Shown one piece after another: positions 8,411-16,409 of a stretch of 64,000 bases of DNA. Positions within the stretch are counted from its first letter, which is position 1, and each line of letters begins with the position of its first letter. The stretch spans positions 118,478 through 182,477 of the forward strand of contig CAYXSX010000003.1 of NCBI GenBank assembly GCA_964467925.1. Reading direction: 5' to 3'. The DNA is from CAYXSX01 sp964467925. GTDB lineage: Bacteria > Pseudomonadota > Alphaproteobacteria > Micavibrionales > Micavibrionaceae. The notes beneath the pieces were generated by a model. That model worked only from the letters and a program-made list of their open reading frames with translations, had not been told where the DNA came from and made no database searches. Both the position numbers and the translations under genes were made by a program.

Positions 8411-9250
8411 TTAATTTGGCGGCAATTCGTGAAAATCCTTAAGGCATGCAAAGCCGTCTTTGCAGGCGATGGTAATCTCGCGGCTGGTGGCGCAGGCAAC
8501 CGTGCCGGGCGCAAAATCATGGGCTTCTTCCCATGTCTCGCACTGAAATACGGCAAAGGTCTTGCCCTGAATTTGCGCTAGCGATCCGAAGCGTCCAAAG
8601 GCGCGCGCGGTTTTATCAATGCGTTCGGTCGGACCGCTAAAATTCAGCATACGCATTTCCGTAGGCGGTGATGGGAAATGCAGCGCCTTGCTCTCATCCT
8701 GCGGTTTTGCCTTATCCCAGTATGTTTTCAGATCACCCATAATCCGCGAAAGCACGTCCGGCGCGCGCATGGCGATACGCGCCGCCAGCGTTTCCACACT
8801 TTCGCGTTTATTCAGCGGCAGGGCTTCCTGATATAAAATATCGCCCGCATCGAATTTTTCCGTGGTTTTATGGATGGTAAAGCCCGAAGCCTCTGGATGA
8901 TTCATAATTATATAAGGGCTGGGCATGATGCCGCGCCCCATGGGTAAATACGACGGGTGAAAATTGATCGCATAGGCGCGGTCTTCCGGTACTGGCGGAA
9001 TTTTATACGGGTATCCGGCGGAGAGGAAAACCTCTACCCCCTTATCCAGAAACTCCTCTATATGCTGGGTTTCGGGTTTGTCGAGAATGCAAGGCACAAC
9101 CCGTTCCTCCGCCAGTGCGAGAGTCCGGACGTTAAAATTAAACTGGTTGTCGCAGGGGAAACTCATAATGCCGATAAGTTCGTGCCCGCCGGCGATCAGG
9201 CGTTGCACCGCCGGGACCATAAAATCATATCCGAAAAAGACGAATTTCAT
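8411..9250 (-). CDS. Formyltransferase-family protein, probable sugar N-formyltransferase
   Basis: 279 residues. The fold is that of methionyl-tRNA and sugar N-formyltransferases, which transfer formyl from N10-formyl-tetrahydrofolate. The catalytic Asn-His-Asp set is visible: INFHPSYLPMGRG supplies Asn and His, and KFDAGDILYQEALPL supplies Asp. The first 20 residues (MKFVFFGYDFMVPAVQRLIA) match the family N-terminus. Context in a glycan island suggests formylation of an amino sugar rather than initiator tRNA; the C-terminal part is unlike the tRNA-binding domain of Fmt. The acceptor sugar is unknown. Confidence 0.8.
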   Translation of the reverse strand: MKFVFFGYDFMVPAVQRLIAGGHELIGIMSFPCDNQFNFNVRTLALAEERVVPCILDKPETQHIEEFLDKGVEVFLSAGYPYKIPPVPEDRAYAINFHPSYLPMGRGIMPSPYIIMNHPEASGFTIHKTTEKFDAGDILYQEALPLNKRESVETLAARIAMRAPDVLSRIMGDLKTYWDKAKPQDESKALHFPSPPTEMRMLNFSGPTERIDKTARAFGRFGSLAQIQGKTFAVFQCETWEEAHDFAPGTVACATSREITIACKDGFACLKDFHELPPN

Positions 9251-9303
9251 GGGAACCAGTATTGATGATCCGGCTTGGTATCACAAGTGTAATTACCTCA
9301 CTA

Positions 9304-9392
9304 CGTCATTCCCAAATACTTTGCATTCCCCGCGAAAGCGGGGATCTTTTAGCGGCCTGTCTTTTAAAGACCCCCGCTTTCGCGGGGAATGC
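9304..9392. repeat. Palindromic intergenic repeat, class B
   Basis: An inverted pair GCATTCCCCGCGAAAGCGGGG / CCCCGCTTTCGCGGGGAATGC, at 9323-9343 and 9372-9392, with a short spacer. A CGTCATT flank at 9304 resembles the end of the other classes. This is the only copy of the class in the window. It sits upstream of the formyltransferase gene and past the 3' end of flgC. Confidence 0.8.
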
Positions 9393-9433
9393 AGATATGT
9401 TGTGAATTGCCACGTTGTTTCGATAGTACTGGT

Positions 9434-9832
9434 TTAAACTTCCTTGTCAAAAGCGTCCAGAAGCTCGTCCATCATGCTTTCTGATGTCTTAATGACTTCC
9501 AGATTGGCCTTGTAGGAATGTTTGGCAAGCGTAAGGTTAATGGCCTCTTCCGCCAGATTGATATTTGGCACGCCGATATAGCCGTTTTCATCGGCATAAG
9601 GGGAATTCGGGTCATAAGCAGGTACGAACGGGTTGGTTTTCGGCGCGAAGCCTGAATTGACTTCACCCGTATTTCCAGTCGTTTGTGTAGTAGTGAGCGG
9701 CGTATAGGGCGCGTTTTTCTTATCCGATAACGATCCGGTGGCTTGCAGATTGGCGACGTTGGACGCGCTGGCGGCAATTTTCTTCGCCGCGGCGTCAAGA
9801 CCCGTTATCGCAATCCCTATCGCTTTTATCAT
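9434..9832 (-). CDS. flgC: Flagellar basal-body rod protein, FlgC-like
   Basis: 132 residues, close to the 130-140 of FlgC. The N-terminal rod helix (IAITGLDAAAKKIAASASNVAN) carries the SxSNVAN motif of rod and hook proteins. The C-terminal half has the NPFVPAYDPNSPYADENGYIGVPN segment and a final long helix (EEAINLTLAKHSYKANLEVIKTSESM), as in FlgC. It is alone here: no flgB, fliE or flgF flanks it, whereas FlgC is usually in a flgBC-fliE operon. It may be a detached paralogue or a rod-like protein of another role. Pseudaminic acid genes nearby fit a flagellated cell. Confidence 0.75.
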   Translation of the reverse strand: MIKAIGIAITGLDAAAKKIAASASNVANLQATGSLSDKKNAPYTPLTTTQTTGNTGEVNSGFAPKTNPFVPAYDPNSPYADENGYIGVPNINLAEEAINLTLAKHSYKANLEVIKTSESMMDELLDAFDKEV

Positions 9833-9887
9833 TCTTTTTATGATACCATTGAAATCGTTAATATCTTCTTGTCAAAAAACGATCCGG

Positions 9888-10427
9888 ATGCCGTTATTGA
9901 AAATTAAACTGTTGTTTTTACTAGCTTTTGTTTTCCTTCTTCCTGCCAGCGCGGCATGGGCGGAAGGTAAGGATTTCGGTCTTTTCTGGGGGCCGGATCA
10001 CTGGCGCAAGATGGATTTTGAAAACCGCTATGTTCAGGACGGCAAAACCCCACAAAATGCGCCGCTTTTGCACCATTGGAAGCCTGAAGACTGGGCGCAG
10101 GCATCGGGCGGCGATCCGCTCCAGCTTATCCGTGATTTTTACAATGCCGGCATTATTACCGACCAGTATATCGATTGCGACGGCACGATGGATAGTATTC
10201 TTGACTACTTCGGCCTGTTGAAATCGGGCTGTCAGGGCAAGATGGTGCTGGAGGTCGGCATTCCGTTTATGGAGCTTTCCAATCAGGACAAACACCGCGT
10301 CGCCGCCTATGTCGATTATGTGTACGAAGTTACGGCCTCTAGAGATAACGGCGCGTTTGTACTATATCATTCCCGTAACCACGAGCCGGTTGGCGTATAC
10401 ACGCAAAGCGGGTTACAACTTCAATAA
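9888..10427 (+). CDS. Hypothetical secreted protein
   Basis: 179 residues from ATG 9888, chosen because it begins MPLLKIKLLFLLAFVFLLPA followed by SAAWA|EGKD, a textbook Sec signal peptide with a likely cut after AWA. A longer in-frame start would overlap flgC. The mature part is soluble with two Cys (in YIDCDGTM and LKSGCQG) that could form a disulfide in the periplasm. No known domain was recognised. It lies 15 bases before the rsh gene on the same strand and may be co-transcribed with it. Confidence 0.75.
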   Translation: MPLLKIKLLFLLAFVFLLPASAAWAEGKDFGLFWGPDHWRKMDFENRYVQDGKTPQNAPLLHHWKPEDWAQASGGDPLQLIRDFYNAGIITDQYIDCDGTMDSILDYFGLLKSGCQGKMVLEVGIPFMELSNQDKHRVAAYVDYVYEVTASRDNGAFVLYHSRNHEPVGVYTQSGLQLQ

Positions 10428-10442
10428 GGCCCGAAAAACGGA

Positions 10443-12602
10443 ATGCAGCAGCAGGCAGAGCTTTTAAAAAATATTGCGACTTATAATCCCGAATTCGATC
10501 CGGCTGTGATCGAAAACGCGATTGCCTATGCCAAGCAAATGCATGAGGGGCAGATGCGCTCATCGGGCGAGCCGTATTACACCCATCCGGTGGAAGTAGC
10601 CAGCATCCTTGCCGAGATGAAGATGGATATAGGCACGCTGGTCACAGCCATTCTTCATGACACGCTGGAAGATACGCAAGCGACCTATGAAGACCTTGAA
10701 GCCAAATTCGGCAAGGACGTGGCCGAATTAGTGAACGGCGTTTCCAAGCTGACCCGGATTGAGAGCCAGACGCTGGAGGGTAAGCAGGCGGAGAATTTCC
10801 GCAAACTTTTGCTGGCGATGAGCGAGGATATCCGCGTTCTTCTGGTCAAGCTTGCCGATCGTTTGCACAATATGCGCACGCTGGACGGCATTAAAAAGCC
10901 CGAGAAGCGCAAGCGCATCGCGCTGGAAACGCTCGAGATTTACGCCCCGCTCGCCGAGCGTATCGGCGTTCACAAGATCAAGGAGGAACTGGAGGACCTC
11001 GCCTTCGGTTACCTGAACCCCGAGGCGCGCGAAAGCATCATGAACCGTTTGCAATTCCTGCGTAAGGAAGGGATTGCGGTCGCCGACAGCATTATTGCAG
11101 AGCTCCAGAGCGAGCTTGAAAAAGCAGGGATCAAGGCCGAAATTACCGGCCGCGAAAAAACACGCTATTCCATCTGGAAGAAGATGCAGCGCAAGAACGT
11201 TGCGTTCGAACAGCTTTCCGACATTATGGCCTTCCGCATCGTGGTGGAGGATGTTCCCGCCTGTTATAACGTTTTGGGTCTCATCCACGGGCTTTACCCC
11301 AGCGTGCCGGGGCGGTTCAAGGATTACATTTCCACGCCCAAACCCAATGGTTATCGCTCCATCCACACCACCGTTATGGGTCCGTCGCGCCAGCGGATCG
11401 AGATTCAGATCCGCACGCGCCAGATGCACCGCGAGGCCGATCTCGGCGTTGCCGCGCACTGGGCGTATAAGGACGGCGGCATGCGCAGCCTGAAGGACGT
11501 TAAAAAATACCGCTGGCTGCGCGAACTTCTCGAAATTCTGGAGCAGGAACAGCGGCCCGAGGATTTCTGGGAAAACACCAAGCTCGAGCTGTTTCAGGAT
11601 CAGGCCTTTGTGTTCACGCCCAAGGGTGATCTGATCGAGCTTCCTTCCGGCGCGACGCCGATTGATTTTGCCTACGCCATTCATTCCGACATTGGCGACC
11701 GCTGTGTGGGCGCCAAGGTGAACGGGCGGATCGCGCCGCTGAACTCCGAGCTTTCCAACGGCGATCAGGTCGAGATTATTACAGCCAAGACCCAGAACCC
11801 GTCACCCACTTGGGAACGGTTTGTGGTGACGGGCAAAGCCAAATCGCATATCCGTAAATATATCCGCAATCAGCAGCGCGGCGAATACGTCACGCTGGGC
11901 CGGGCGATGCTGCAGAAAATTTTCCGTCAGGAAGGTTACGAATTTACCGAAAAGGCCGTTACGGGAATCCAGAAACAATTCAAAGCCGAGGAAAACGACG
12001 ATATTTACGCCAGTATCGGCTCCGGCCTTGTGGTGGCGCGCGATGTTTTCAAGGCGATTTTCCCCGCGCACCAGACCGAAGTGGCCAAGCGCCCCTCCGC
12101 CGATATGGATACGGCCGCTATGGTGCGCAAGCCTATCGATGGTGATGCGCCCATGCCGATCAAGGGGCTTATTCCCGGTATGGCGATGCATTTCGCGCGC
12201 TGTTGTCACCCGCTGCCCGGCGACCGGATCGTGGGCATCGTGACCACCGGCAAGGGCGTGACCATCCACACCATCGATTGCGAGACACTGGAAACCTTTG
12301 CCGATACGCCCGAAAGATGGCTCGACGTTTCATGGGGCGAGGGGCCGACTTCACCGGAATCGCATGTCGGGCGGCTTAATATCGTCATCCAGAACGAACC
12401 CGGCGCGCTGGGCACGCTTTCCACCATTATCGCCAAAAGCGGCGGTAACATTACGAATTTAAAAATCACCAGCCGTTCGATGGATTTCTGGGACATGAAT
12501 CTCGACGTCTATGTCAACGACACCAAGCATTTGAACGACGTTGTCGCCGCCCTTCGCGCTACACCCATCGTATGTTCCGTTGACCGCGCCAAGGGACGGT
12601 AG
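10443..12602 (+). CDS. rsh: Bifunctional (p)ppGpp synthetase/hydrolase, RelA/SpoT homologue
   Basis: 719 residues, the length of single alphaproteobacterial Rsh enzymes. Domains in order: HD hydrolase (about 25-180) with His48 in YYTHPVEVA and His72-Asp73 in ILHDTLEDT; synthetase (about 230-350) with RFKDYISTPKPNGYRSIHT and RIEIQIRTRQMHREADLG; TGS (about 385-445); a helical and zinc-finger-like stretch with HFARCCHPLPGDRIVG; C-terminal ACT (about 645-719). All hydrolase metal ligands appear present, so both activities are expected. It makes and degrades the stringent alarmone that controls growth rate and, in alphaproteobacteria, cell-cycle progression. Synteny with acpS-lepB-rnc-era downstream is common in the class. 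Confidence 0.97.
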   Translation: MQQQAELLKNIATYNPEFDPAVIENAIAYAKQMHEGQMRSSGEPYYTHPVEVASILAEMKMDIGTLVTAILHDTLEDTQATYEDLEAKFGKDVAELVNGVSKLTRIESQTLEGKQAENFRKLLLAMSEDIRVLLVKLADRLHNMRTLDGIKKPEKRKRIALETLEIYAPLAERIGVHKIKEELEDLAFGYLNPEARESIMNRLQFLRKEGIAVADSIIAELQSELEKAGIKAEITGREKTRYSIWKKMQRKNVAFEQLSDIMAFRIVVEDVPACYNVLGLIHGLYPSVPGRFKDYISTPKPNGYRSIHTTVMGPSRQRIEIQIRTRQMHREADLGVAAHWAYKDGGMRSLKDVKKYRWLRELLEILEQEQRPEDFWENTKLELFQDQAFVFTPKGDLIELPSGATPIDFAYAIHSDIGDRCVGAKVNGRIAPLNSELSNGDQVEIITAKTQNPSPTWERFVVTGKAKSHIRKYIRNQQRGEYVTLGRAMLQKIFRQEGYEFTEKAVTGIQKQFKAEENDDIYASIGSGLVVARDVFKAIFPAHQTEVAKRPSADMDTAAMVRKPIDGDAPMPIKGLIPGMAMHFARCCHPLPGDRIVGIVTTGKGVTIHTIDCETLETFADTPERWLDVSWGEGPTSPESHVGRLNIVIQNEPGALGTLSTIIAKSGGNITNLKITSRSMDFWDMNLDVYVNDTKHLNDVVAALRATPIVCSVDRAKGR

Positions 12603-12999
12603 GGCAGAATTTTCAGGCTGTAAACACCATGTAATTCTTTGAAATTTAACGGTTATTAGACTTCCTCATTTCGTTTTCAATTTTAAAGGGGGGGGGGAGG
12701 GGCCCCTTCTGTTTTTATGAAAAAATAACAAAGACGCAATTGTGGCGTTGATAGCGGTTATCTTATCAAAAGAGCGATAAAAAGTACAGGAATTTAATCC
12801 TTGTTCTGGGGTTGGTTGCATGTTGGTTATTTTTGATCGTTCCGCTTTCTTCCCTCCCCCTCAAGGGGGAGGGTCAGGGTGGGGGTGTTGGATAGTGCTG
12901 TTTAAGCATAGATTCTAAACCCTCCCCTTAATCCCCTCCCTTAGGGAGGGGAAGGTTTTAGCTTTCCGGGATCACGGCAGGAAGAGAGGGAGGAGTTTT
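12603..12999. repeat. Intergenic region with poly-G tract and CCCTCCCC palindromes
   Basis: No gene was found in these 397 bases. They hold a run of ten G at 12688-12697 and two hairpins built from the same motif: CCCTCCCCC / GGGGGAGGG at 12852-12860 and 12865-12873, and CCCCTCCC / GGGAGGGG at 12933-12940 and 12944-12951. The region separates the convergent rsh and apt genes. The hairpins could block transcription from either side, though neither has a clean U-tract. A ten-base homopolymer is prone to slippage and to sequencing error. Confidence 0.7.
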
Positions 13000-13515
13000 T
13001 TACCCCGCCGCGCTCACCAGCGTTTCAAACGGGAAATCGAGTTTGGTGCTGCCGCCTAGGCCGTCCAGTTCTATCATGGCGATACCGCAGACGGGCTGCG
13101 CCGCGGCCTGCCGTATAAGCGCGCCGCTGGCGGCCATGGTTCCGCCTGTGGCCAGAAGGTCGTCGAGGATCGCCACACGCTGGCCGGATTTAATCACATC
13201 TTTTTGCATTTCTATGCAATCGCTGCCGTATTCCAGATCGTATTCAAGGGAAATCACCGCGCCGGGCAGCTTGCCCTTTTTGCGGATCATGCCAAAGGGA
13301 ATGCCAAGCGCCTGCGCCACCGGAAAGCCTACCAGAAAGCCGCGCGATTCAATGCCCATGATAATGTCGGGGGCATAAGGGCGGGTTTTCTCGGCCATCG
13401 CCTCTATGATTTGCGTCCAGACGGCGGGCTGCGTCATCAACGAGCCGATATCGTAAAAACTGATGCCCGGTTTGGGGAAATCTTGTATGACTTTGATGTG
13501 GCTTAATATATCCAT
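13000..13515 (-). CDS. apt: Adenine phosphoribosyltransferase
   Basis: 171 residues, the family length. Salvages adenine with PRPP to AMP in the cytosol. Signature features: FPKPGISFYDIGSLM at residues 14-28, DIIMGIESRGFLVG, the flexible-loop RKKGKLPG, and the PRPP-binding VAILDDLLATGGTMAA. It stands alone on the minus strand between two repeat-bearing gaps. In E. coli-type genomes Apt is not linked to rsh; here the neighbourhood also gives no functional link beyond purine-nucleotide balance. Confidence 0.95.
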   Translation of the reverse strand: MDILSHIKVIQDFPKPGISFYDIGSLMTQPAVWTQIIEAMAEKTRPYAPDIIMGIESRGFLVGFPVAQALGIPFGMIRKKGKLPGAVISLEYDLEYGSDCIEMQKDVIKSGQRVAILDDLLATGGTMAASGALIRQAAAQPVCGIAMIELDGLGGSTKLDFPFETLVSAAG

Positions 13516-13585
13516 GCTTTATATTCGCATGAACCTAGTATATTCAAAAAGTGAAAAAACGCTTTAGGTAATATTTAAGCCAGAG

Positions 13586-13714
13586 TGTCATCCTGACCGG
13601 CCCTGCTGAGTTTTTGGCGAAGCAGGGGAGTGGAAGGATCTCATTCAATTACATGAGATCCTTCGACTTCGCCCGCCTTCGTTACACTACGGCGCGGCTC
13701 CGCTCAGGATGACA
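13586..13714. repeat. Palindromic intergenic repeat, class C copy 1
   Basis: Ends TGTCATCCTGA and TCAGGATGACA, with an inner AGGATCTCATT / ATGAGATCCTT pair. Other copies: 37426-37505, 44290-44382 and a 3' half at 43121-43161. It fills the gap between apt and the divergent DUF2062 gene, so it would lie in the upstream region of both. Confidence 0.85.
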
Positions 13715-13740
13715 ATTTTTTAGAGGTGGAAAGGTTTTTA

Positions 13741-14340
13741 ATGTTATTCAAACGGCAAAAGAAACGGCCTGTCCATGCCCGCTTGCGGGAGTTTTTATGG
13801 CCATCCATGGGTTTTGGCCGCGCGATGTCTTATCTGAAGCACCGCGTTTTGCGCCTGAAGGACAGCCCCCATAGTATCGCCGCCGGGCTCGCCATCGGCG
13901 TGGCGATTTCCTTTTCACCTTTGATTGGTACGCATTTCATTCAGTGCCTGATACTTGCTCTTATGTTCCGGGTGAATGTTTTGGCGTCTTTTTTCGGCAC
14001 GGTTTTAGGAAACCCTACGACTTTTCCCTTTATCTGGGCGAGTAGTTACGCGCTGGGGAATTTTATTCTCGGCTTTTTCGGAATGGAAACTGCCGCCAAG
14101 GCACCGGGCAAGGCGATTGAGCTTTCCCAGCTCTGGGAGAGTTTCGATTCTTTCAGCCATATTTTTTGGCCGTGGATGCTGGGCGGCTATATTCTGGCGC
14201 TGGTCAGTTTTTTCCCATCGTATTTCATTTTCAAATCCTTGATTACGGGCGCACGGATGGCGCGGGAAAAGGCGAAAGAAACGCTGCGCCAGCATCAGGT
14301 GCACAAGGTGGCCAAGGAAGTCACAGGGCAGAAGAAATGA
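13741..14340 (+). CDS. DUF2062 integral membrane protein
   Basis: 199 residues from ATG 13741, preferred to an in-frame GTG at 13726 because AAAGG at 13730-13734 is correctly spaced for the ATG. The domain pattern SPHSIAAGLAIGVAISFSPLIGTHF and NPTTFPFIWASSYALG is DUF2062, an inner-membrane family of unknown function often found next to acpS or rsh in alphaproteobacteria. Three or four hydrophobic segments lie at about 50-75, 80-105 and 145-170. The C-terminus is basic and likely cytoplasmic. Confidence 0.85.
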   Translation: MLFKRQKKRPVHARLREFLWPSMGFGRAMSYLKHRVLRLKDSPHSIAAGLAIGVAISFSPLIGTHFIQCLILALMFRVNVLASFFGTVLGNPTTFPFIWASSYALGNFILGFFGMETAAKAPGKAIELSQLWESFDSFSHIFWPWMLGGYILALVSFFPSYFIFKSLITGARMAREKAKETLRQHQVHKVAKEVTGQKK

Positions 14341-14358
14341 TTATATTTTTCCAAATCA

Positions 14359-14444
14359 CGTCATTGCGAGCCGAAGGAGAAGTAATCCAGAGCCGCGAGT
14401 GCAATTTCTGGATTGCCGCGTCGCTGGCGCTCCTCGCAATGACG
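14359..14444. repeat. Palindromic intergenic repeat, class A copy 2
   Basis: Runs from CGTCATTGCGAGC to CTCCTCGCAATGACG. The inner part GTAATCCAGA...TCTGGATTGCC differs from copy 1 but the ends are nearly the same. It lies between the co-oriented DUF2062 and acpS genes and would therefore be transcribed. Confidence 0.85.
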
Positions 14445-14466
14445 GTATAGGGATGGCTCGTAGAAA

Positions 14467-14871
14467 ATGATCATCGGTTTTGGCATAGACATGGTGGATA
14501 TAGGACGCATTGAAAAAATGCTGGCGGAGCATGGCGAGCGCTTTATCGAGCGCTGTTTTACCGCTGAGGAACGGACTTACGCGGAAAAGCGCCGTGAAAG
14601 CGGGTGTGAGGTTGAGGCATACGCCAAACGCTTCGCGGCTAAGGAGGCTTGCGCCAAGGCGCTGGGCTGCGGTATCGACGAAGGCGTGTATTTAAAGGAT
14701 ATCGGTGTGGTGAATGATGAAAACGGTGCGCCGTTTCTCGTGCTCACGGGCGGGGCGCTGGAACGGCTGGAGAGCATGACGCCGGAGAGCAAGCGCGTAA
14801 AAATTCATATCAGTCTGACCGATGAACCGCCCATGGCAATGGCGCAGGTGATTATTGAATCTTTGCCGTAG
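14467..14871 (+). CDS. acpS: Holo-[acyl-carrier-protein] synthase
   Basis: 134 residues. AcpS transfers 4'-phosphopantetheine from CoA to apo-ACP, essential for fatty acid synthesis. The Mg-binding Asp in GFGIDMVDIGRIE and Glu in RFAAKEACAKALG are both present, as is the C-terminal HISLTDEPPMAMAQVIIE. It heads the conserved acpS-lepB-rnc-era block; lepB begins 41 bases later. The start MIIGFGID matches the family exactly. Confidence 0.95.
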   Translation: MIIGFGIDMVDIGRIEKMLAEHGERFIERCFTAEERTYAEKRRESGCEVEAYAKRFAAKEACAKALGCGIDEGVYLKDIGVVNDENGAPFLVLTGGALERLESMTPESKRVKIHISLTDEPPMAMAQVIIESLP

Positions 14872-14912
14872 TTAAGTGCTGGTAAAGCTCAAATCTATCC
14901 TGTAAAAGCCAT

Positions 14913-15719
14913 ATGATGAGTGAAGATATCAAAAAACGAAAAGAAACCTCCGCCGAAGTCCCTCTGAACGCAAAAGAAGAACTGGCCGAATTTTTCAAAA
15001 CCGCGATGATCGCCGTGATCCTCGCTCTTTTGATCCGCACTTTTTTATACGAACCTTTCAATATCCCCTCCGGCTCTATGAAGCCGACCTTGCTGGTGGG
15101 TGATTACTTGTTCGTCAACAAACCCGCTTACGGGTATAGCCGTCATTCTTTCCCGTTCAGCCTTGCGCCGATCGAGGGGCGCATTAAAGCCAAAGAGCCC
15201 AAGCGCGGGGATGTGGTTGTTTTCAAGCTGCCGACCAATACGCGGGTGGATTATATCAAGCGTGTGGTAGGCCTGCCCGGTGAAACAGTGCAGGTCAAAG
15301 GCGGGCGGCTTTATATCAACGGCCAGATCGTCGAGCGCGAGCCGACCGGTTTTGAAAAGGTCGATGTGGCGGGGCGCGGCGACATTACCATGATGGGATA
15401 TCTCGAAACACTTCCGGGCGGAGTCATTCACCGCATTTACGAGGAAAGCGACGACCGTCATCTGGACAATACCGATCTTTATACCGTGCCCGCCGGACAT
15501 TATTTCGTGATGGGCGATAACCGCGATAATTCGCAAGACAGCCGTGTACTTGATAACGTGGGTTATGTGCCGTTTGAAAATATTGTCGGCCGCGCCGATT
15601 TCCTGTTCTTCTCTACCAACGGTTACGCCGGGCTTCTTGAGGTCTGGAAATGGCCGTGGAGCATCCGTTATAGCCGTTTCTTCGAAAGTCTGGCGCCTGT
15701 GCGTATGCCGGAGGAATAA
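14913..15719 (+). CDS. lepB: Signal peptidase I
   Basis: 268 residues. Inner-membrane serine protease that removes Sec and Tat signal peptides. A single transmembrane segment (about 30-48, TAMIAVILALLIRTFLYEPF) is followed by the catalytic Ser box PSGSMKPTLLVGDYLFVNK, the catalytic Lys in DYIKRVVGLPGE, and the box E signature MGDNRDNSQDSR. Two ATG codons are adjacent at 14913; either gives essentially the same protein. Only one N-terminal membrane anchor is present, as is common in alphaproteobacteria, rather than the two of E. coli. Confidence 0.96.
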   Translation: MMSEDIKKRKETSAEVPLNAKEELAEFFKTAMIAVILALLIRTFLYEPFNIPSGSMKPTLLVGDYLFVNKPAYGYSRHSFPFSLAPIEGRIKAKEPKRGDVVVFKLPTNTRVDYIKRVVGLPGETVQVKGGRLYINGQIVEREPTGFEKVDVAGRGDITMMGYLETLPGGVIHRIYEESDDRHLDNTDLYTVPAGHYFVMGDNRDNSQDSRVLDNVGYVPFENIVGRADFLFFSTNGYAGLLEVWKWPWSIRYSRFFESLAPVRMPEE

Positions 15720-15725
15720 ACCCGC

Positions 15726-16409
15726 ATGAACACATTGCCGCTGGAACAACTGGAGCAAACGATCGGGCACAGCTTTTCCGACAAGGCTTTGATCAACGCC
15801 GCTTTGACGCATTCCAGCACGGGACAGAGCCATAATTACGAGCGTCTGGAATTCCTCGGTGACCGTGTGCTCGGGCTTGTGGTCGCGCAAAGCCTTTATC
15901 AGAAATTTCCGGATGAGAACGAGGGCGATCTGGCCAAGCGTTTGGCTGCGCTGGTGCAGGGGTCGTTGCTGGCGAAGATCGCGGCGAAAATAAACCTTGG
16001 CGGGCATATTTATTTTTCCGATGCCGAGCGCGGTGCGGGCGGTGCGGATAACGACCATATTCTTGCCGACGTGTTCGAGGCGATGATCGGGGCGCTCTAT
16101 CTTGATGCGGGCTTCGATACCTGTTTCAAATTGATCCGCGATCTGCTGGAAGATGATTTTTATACGATGAAAAAGCCGCCCCTTCATCCCAAGACAGCGC
16201 TTCAGGAATGGGCGCAAGGGGCCGGGCTTTCTCTTCCCGTTTATGAAATCACGGGCCAAAGCGGTCCCGACCACGCACCTGTTTTTGATGTGTCGCTGAC
16301 CATTCAAGGATACGCGGGCGTAATGGCGCAAGGCACTTCAAGGCAGGCGGCGGAGAAGACGGCTGCCGAGCTGATGCTGGAAAATCTTAAAAAGGCGGGC
16401 GTACTATGA
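15726..16409 (+). CDS. rnc: Ribonuclease III
   Basis: 227 residues. Double-strand-specific RNase for rRNA processing and antisense RNA decay. Catalytic motif ERLEFLGDRVLGLVVA at about 38-53, second acidic site LADVFEAMIGALYLDAG at about 113-129, and a C-terminal double-stranded RNA-binding domain from HPKTALQEWAQG to the end. Six bases after lepB and overlapping era by ATGA, so it is in one operon with both. Long hairpins formed by the transcribed palindromic repeats nearby would be plausible substrates. Confidence 0.96.
   Translation: MNTLPLEQLEQTIGHSFSDKALINAALTHSSTGQSHNYERLEFLGDRVLGLVVAQSLYQKFPDENEGDLAKRLAALVQGSLLAKIAAKINLGGHIYFSDAERGAGGADNDHILADVFEAMIGALYLDAGFDTCFKLIRDLLEDDFYTMKKPPLHPKTALQEWAQGAGLSLPVYEITGQSGPDHAPVFDVSLTIQGYAGVMAQGTSRQAAEKTAAELMLENLKKAGVL

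Noticed and set aside
13726..13740. GTG start for the DUF2062 gene
   Set aside because: ATG 13741 has a well-spaced AAAGG, the GTG does not.
15045..16331. Long minus-strand reading frame of 428 codons over lepB and rnc
   Set aside because: It lies opposite two fully recognised genes, has a His/Arg-rich composition typical of an antisense shadow, and no ribosome site or family match.
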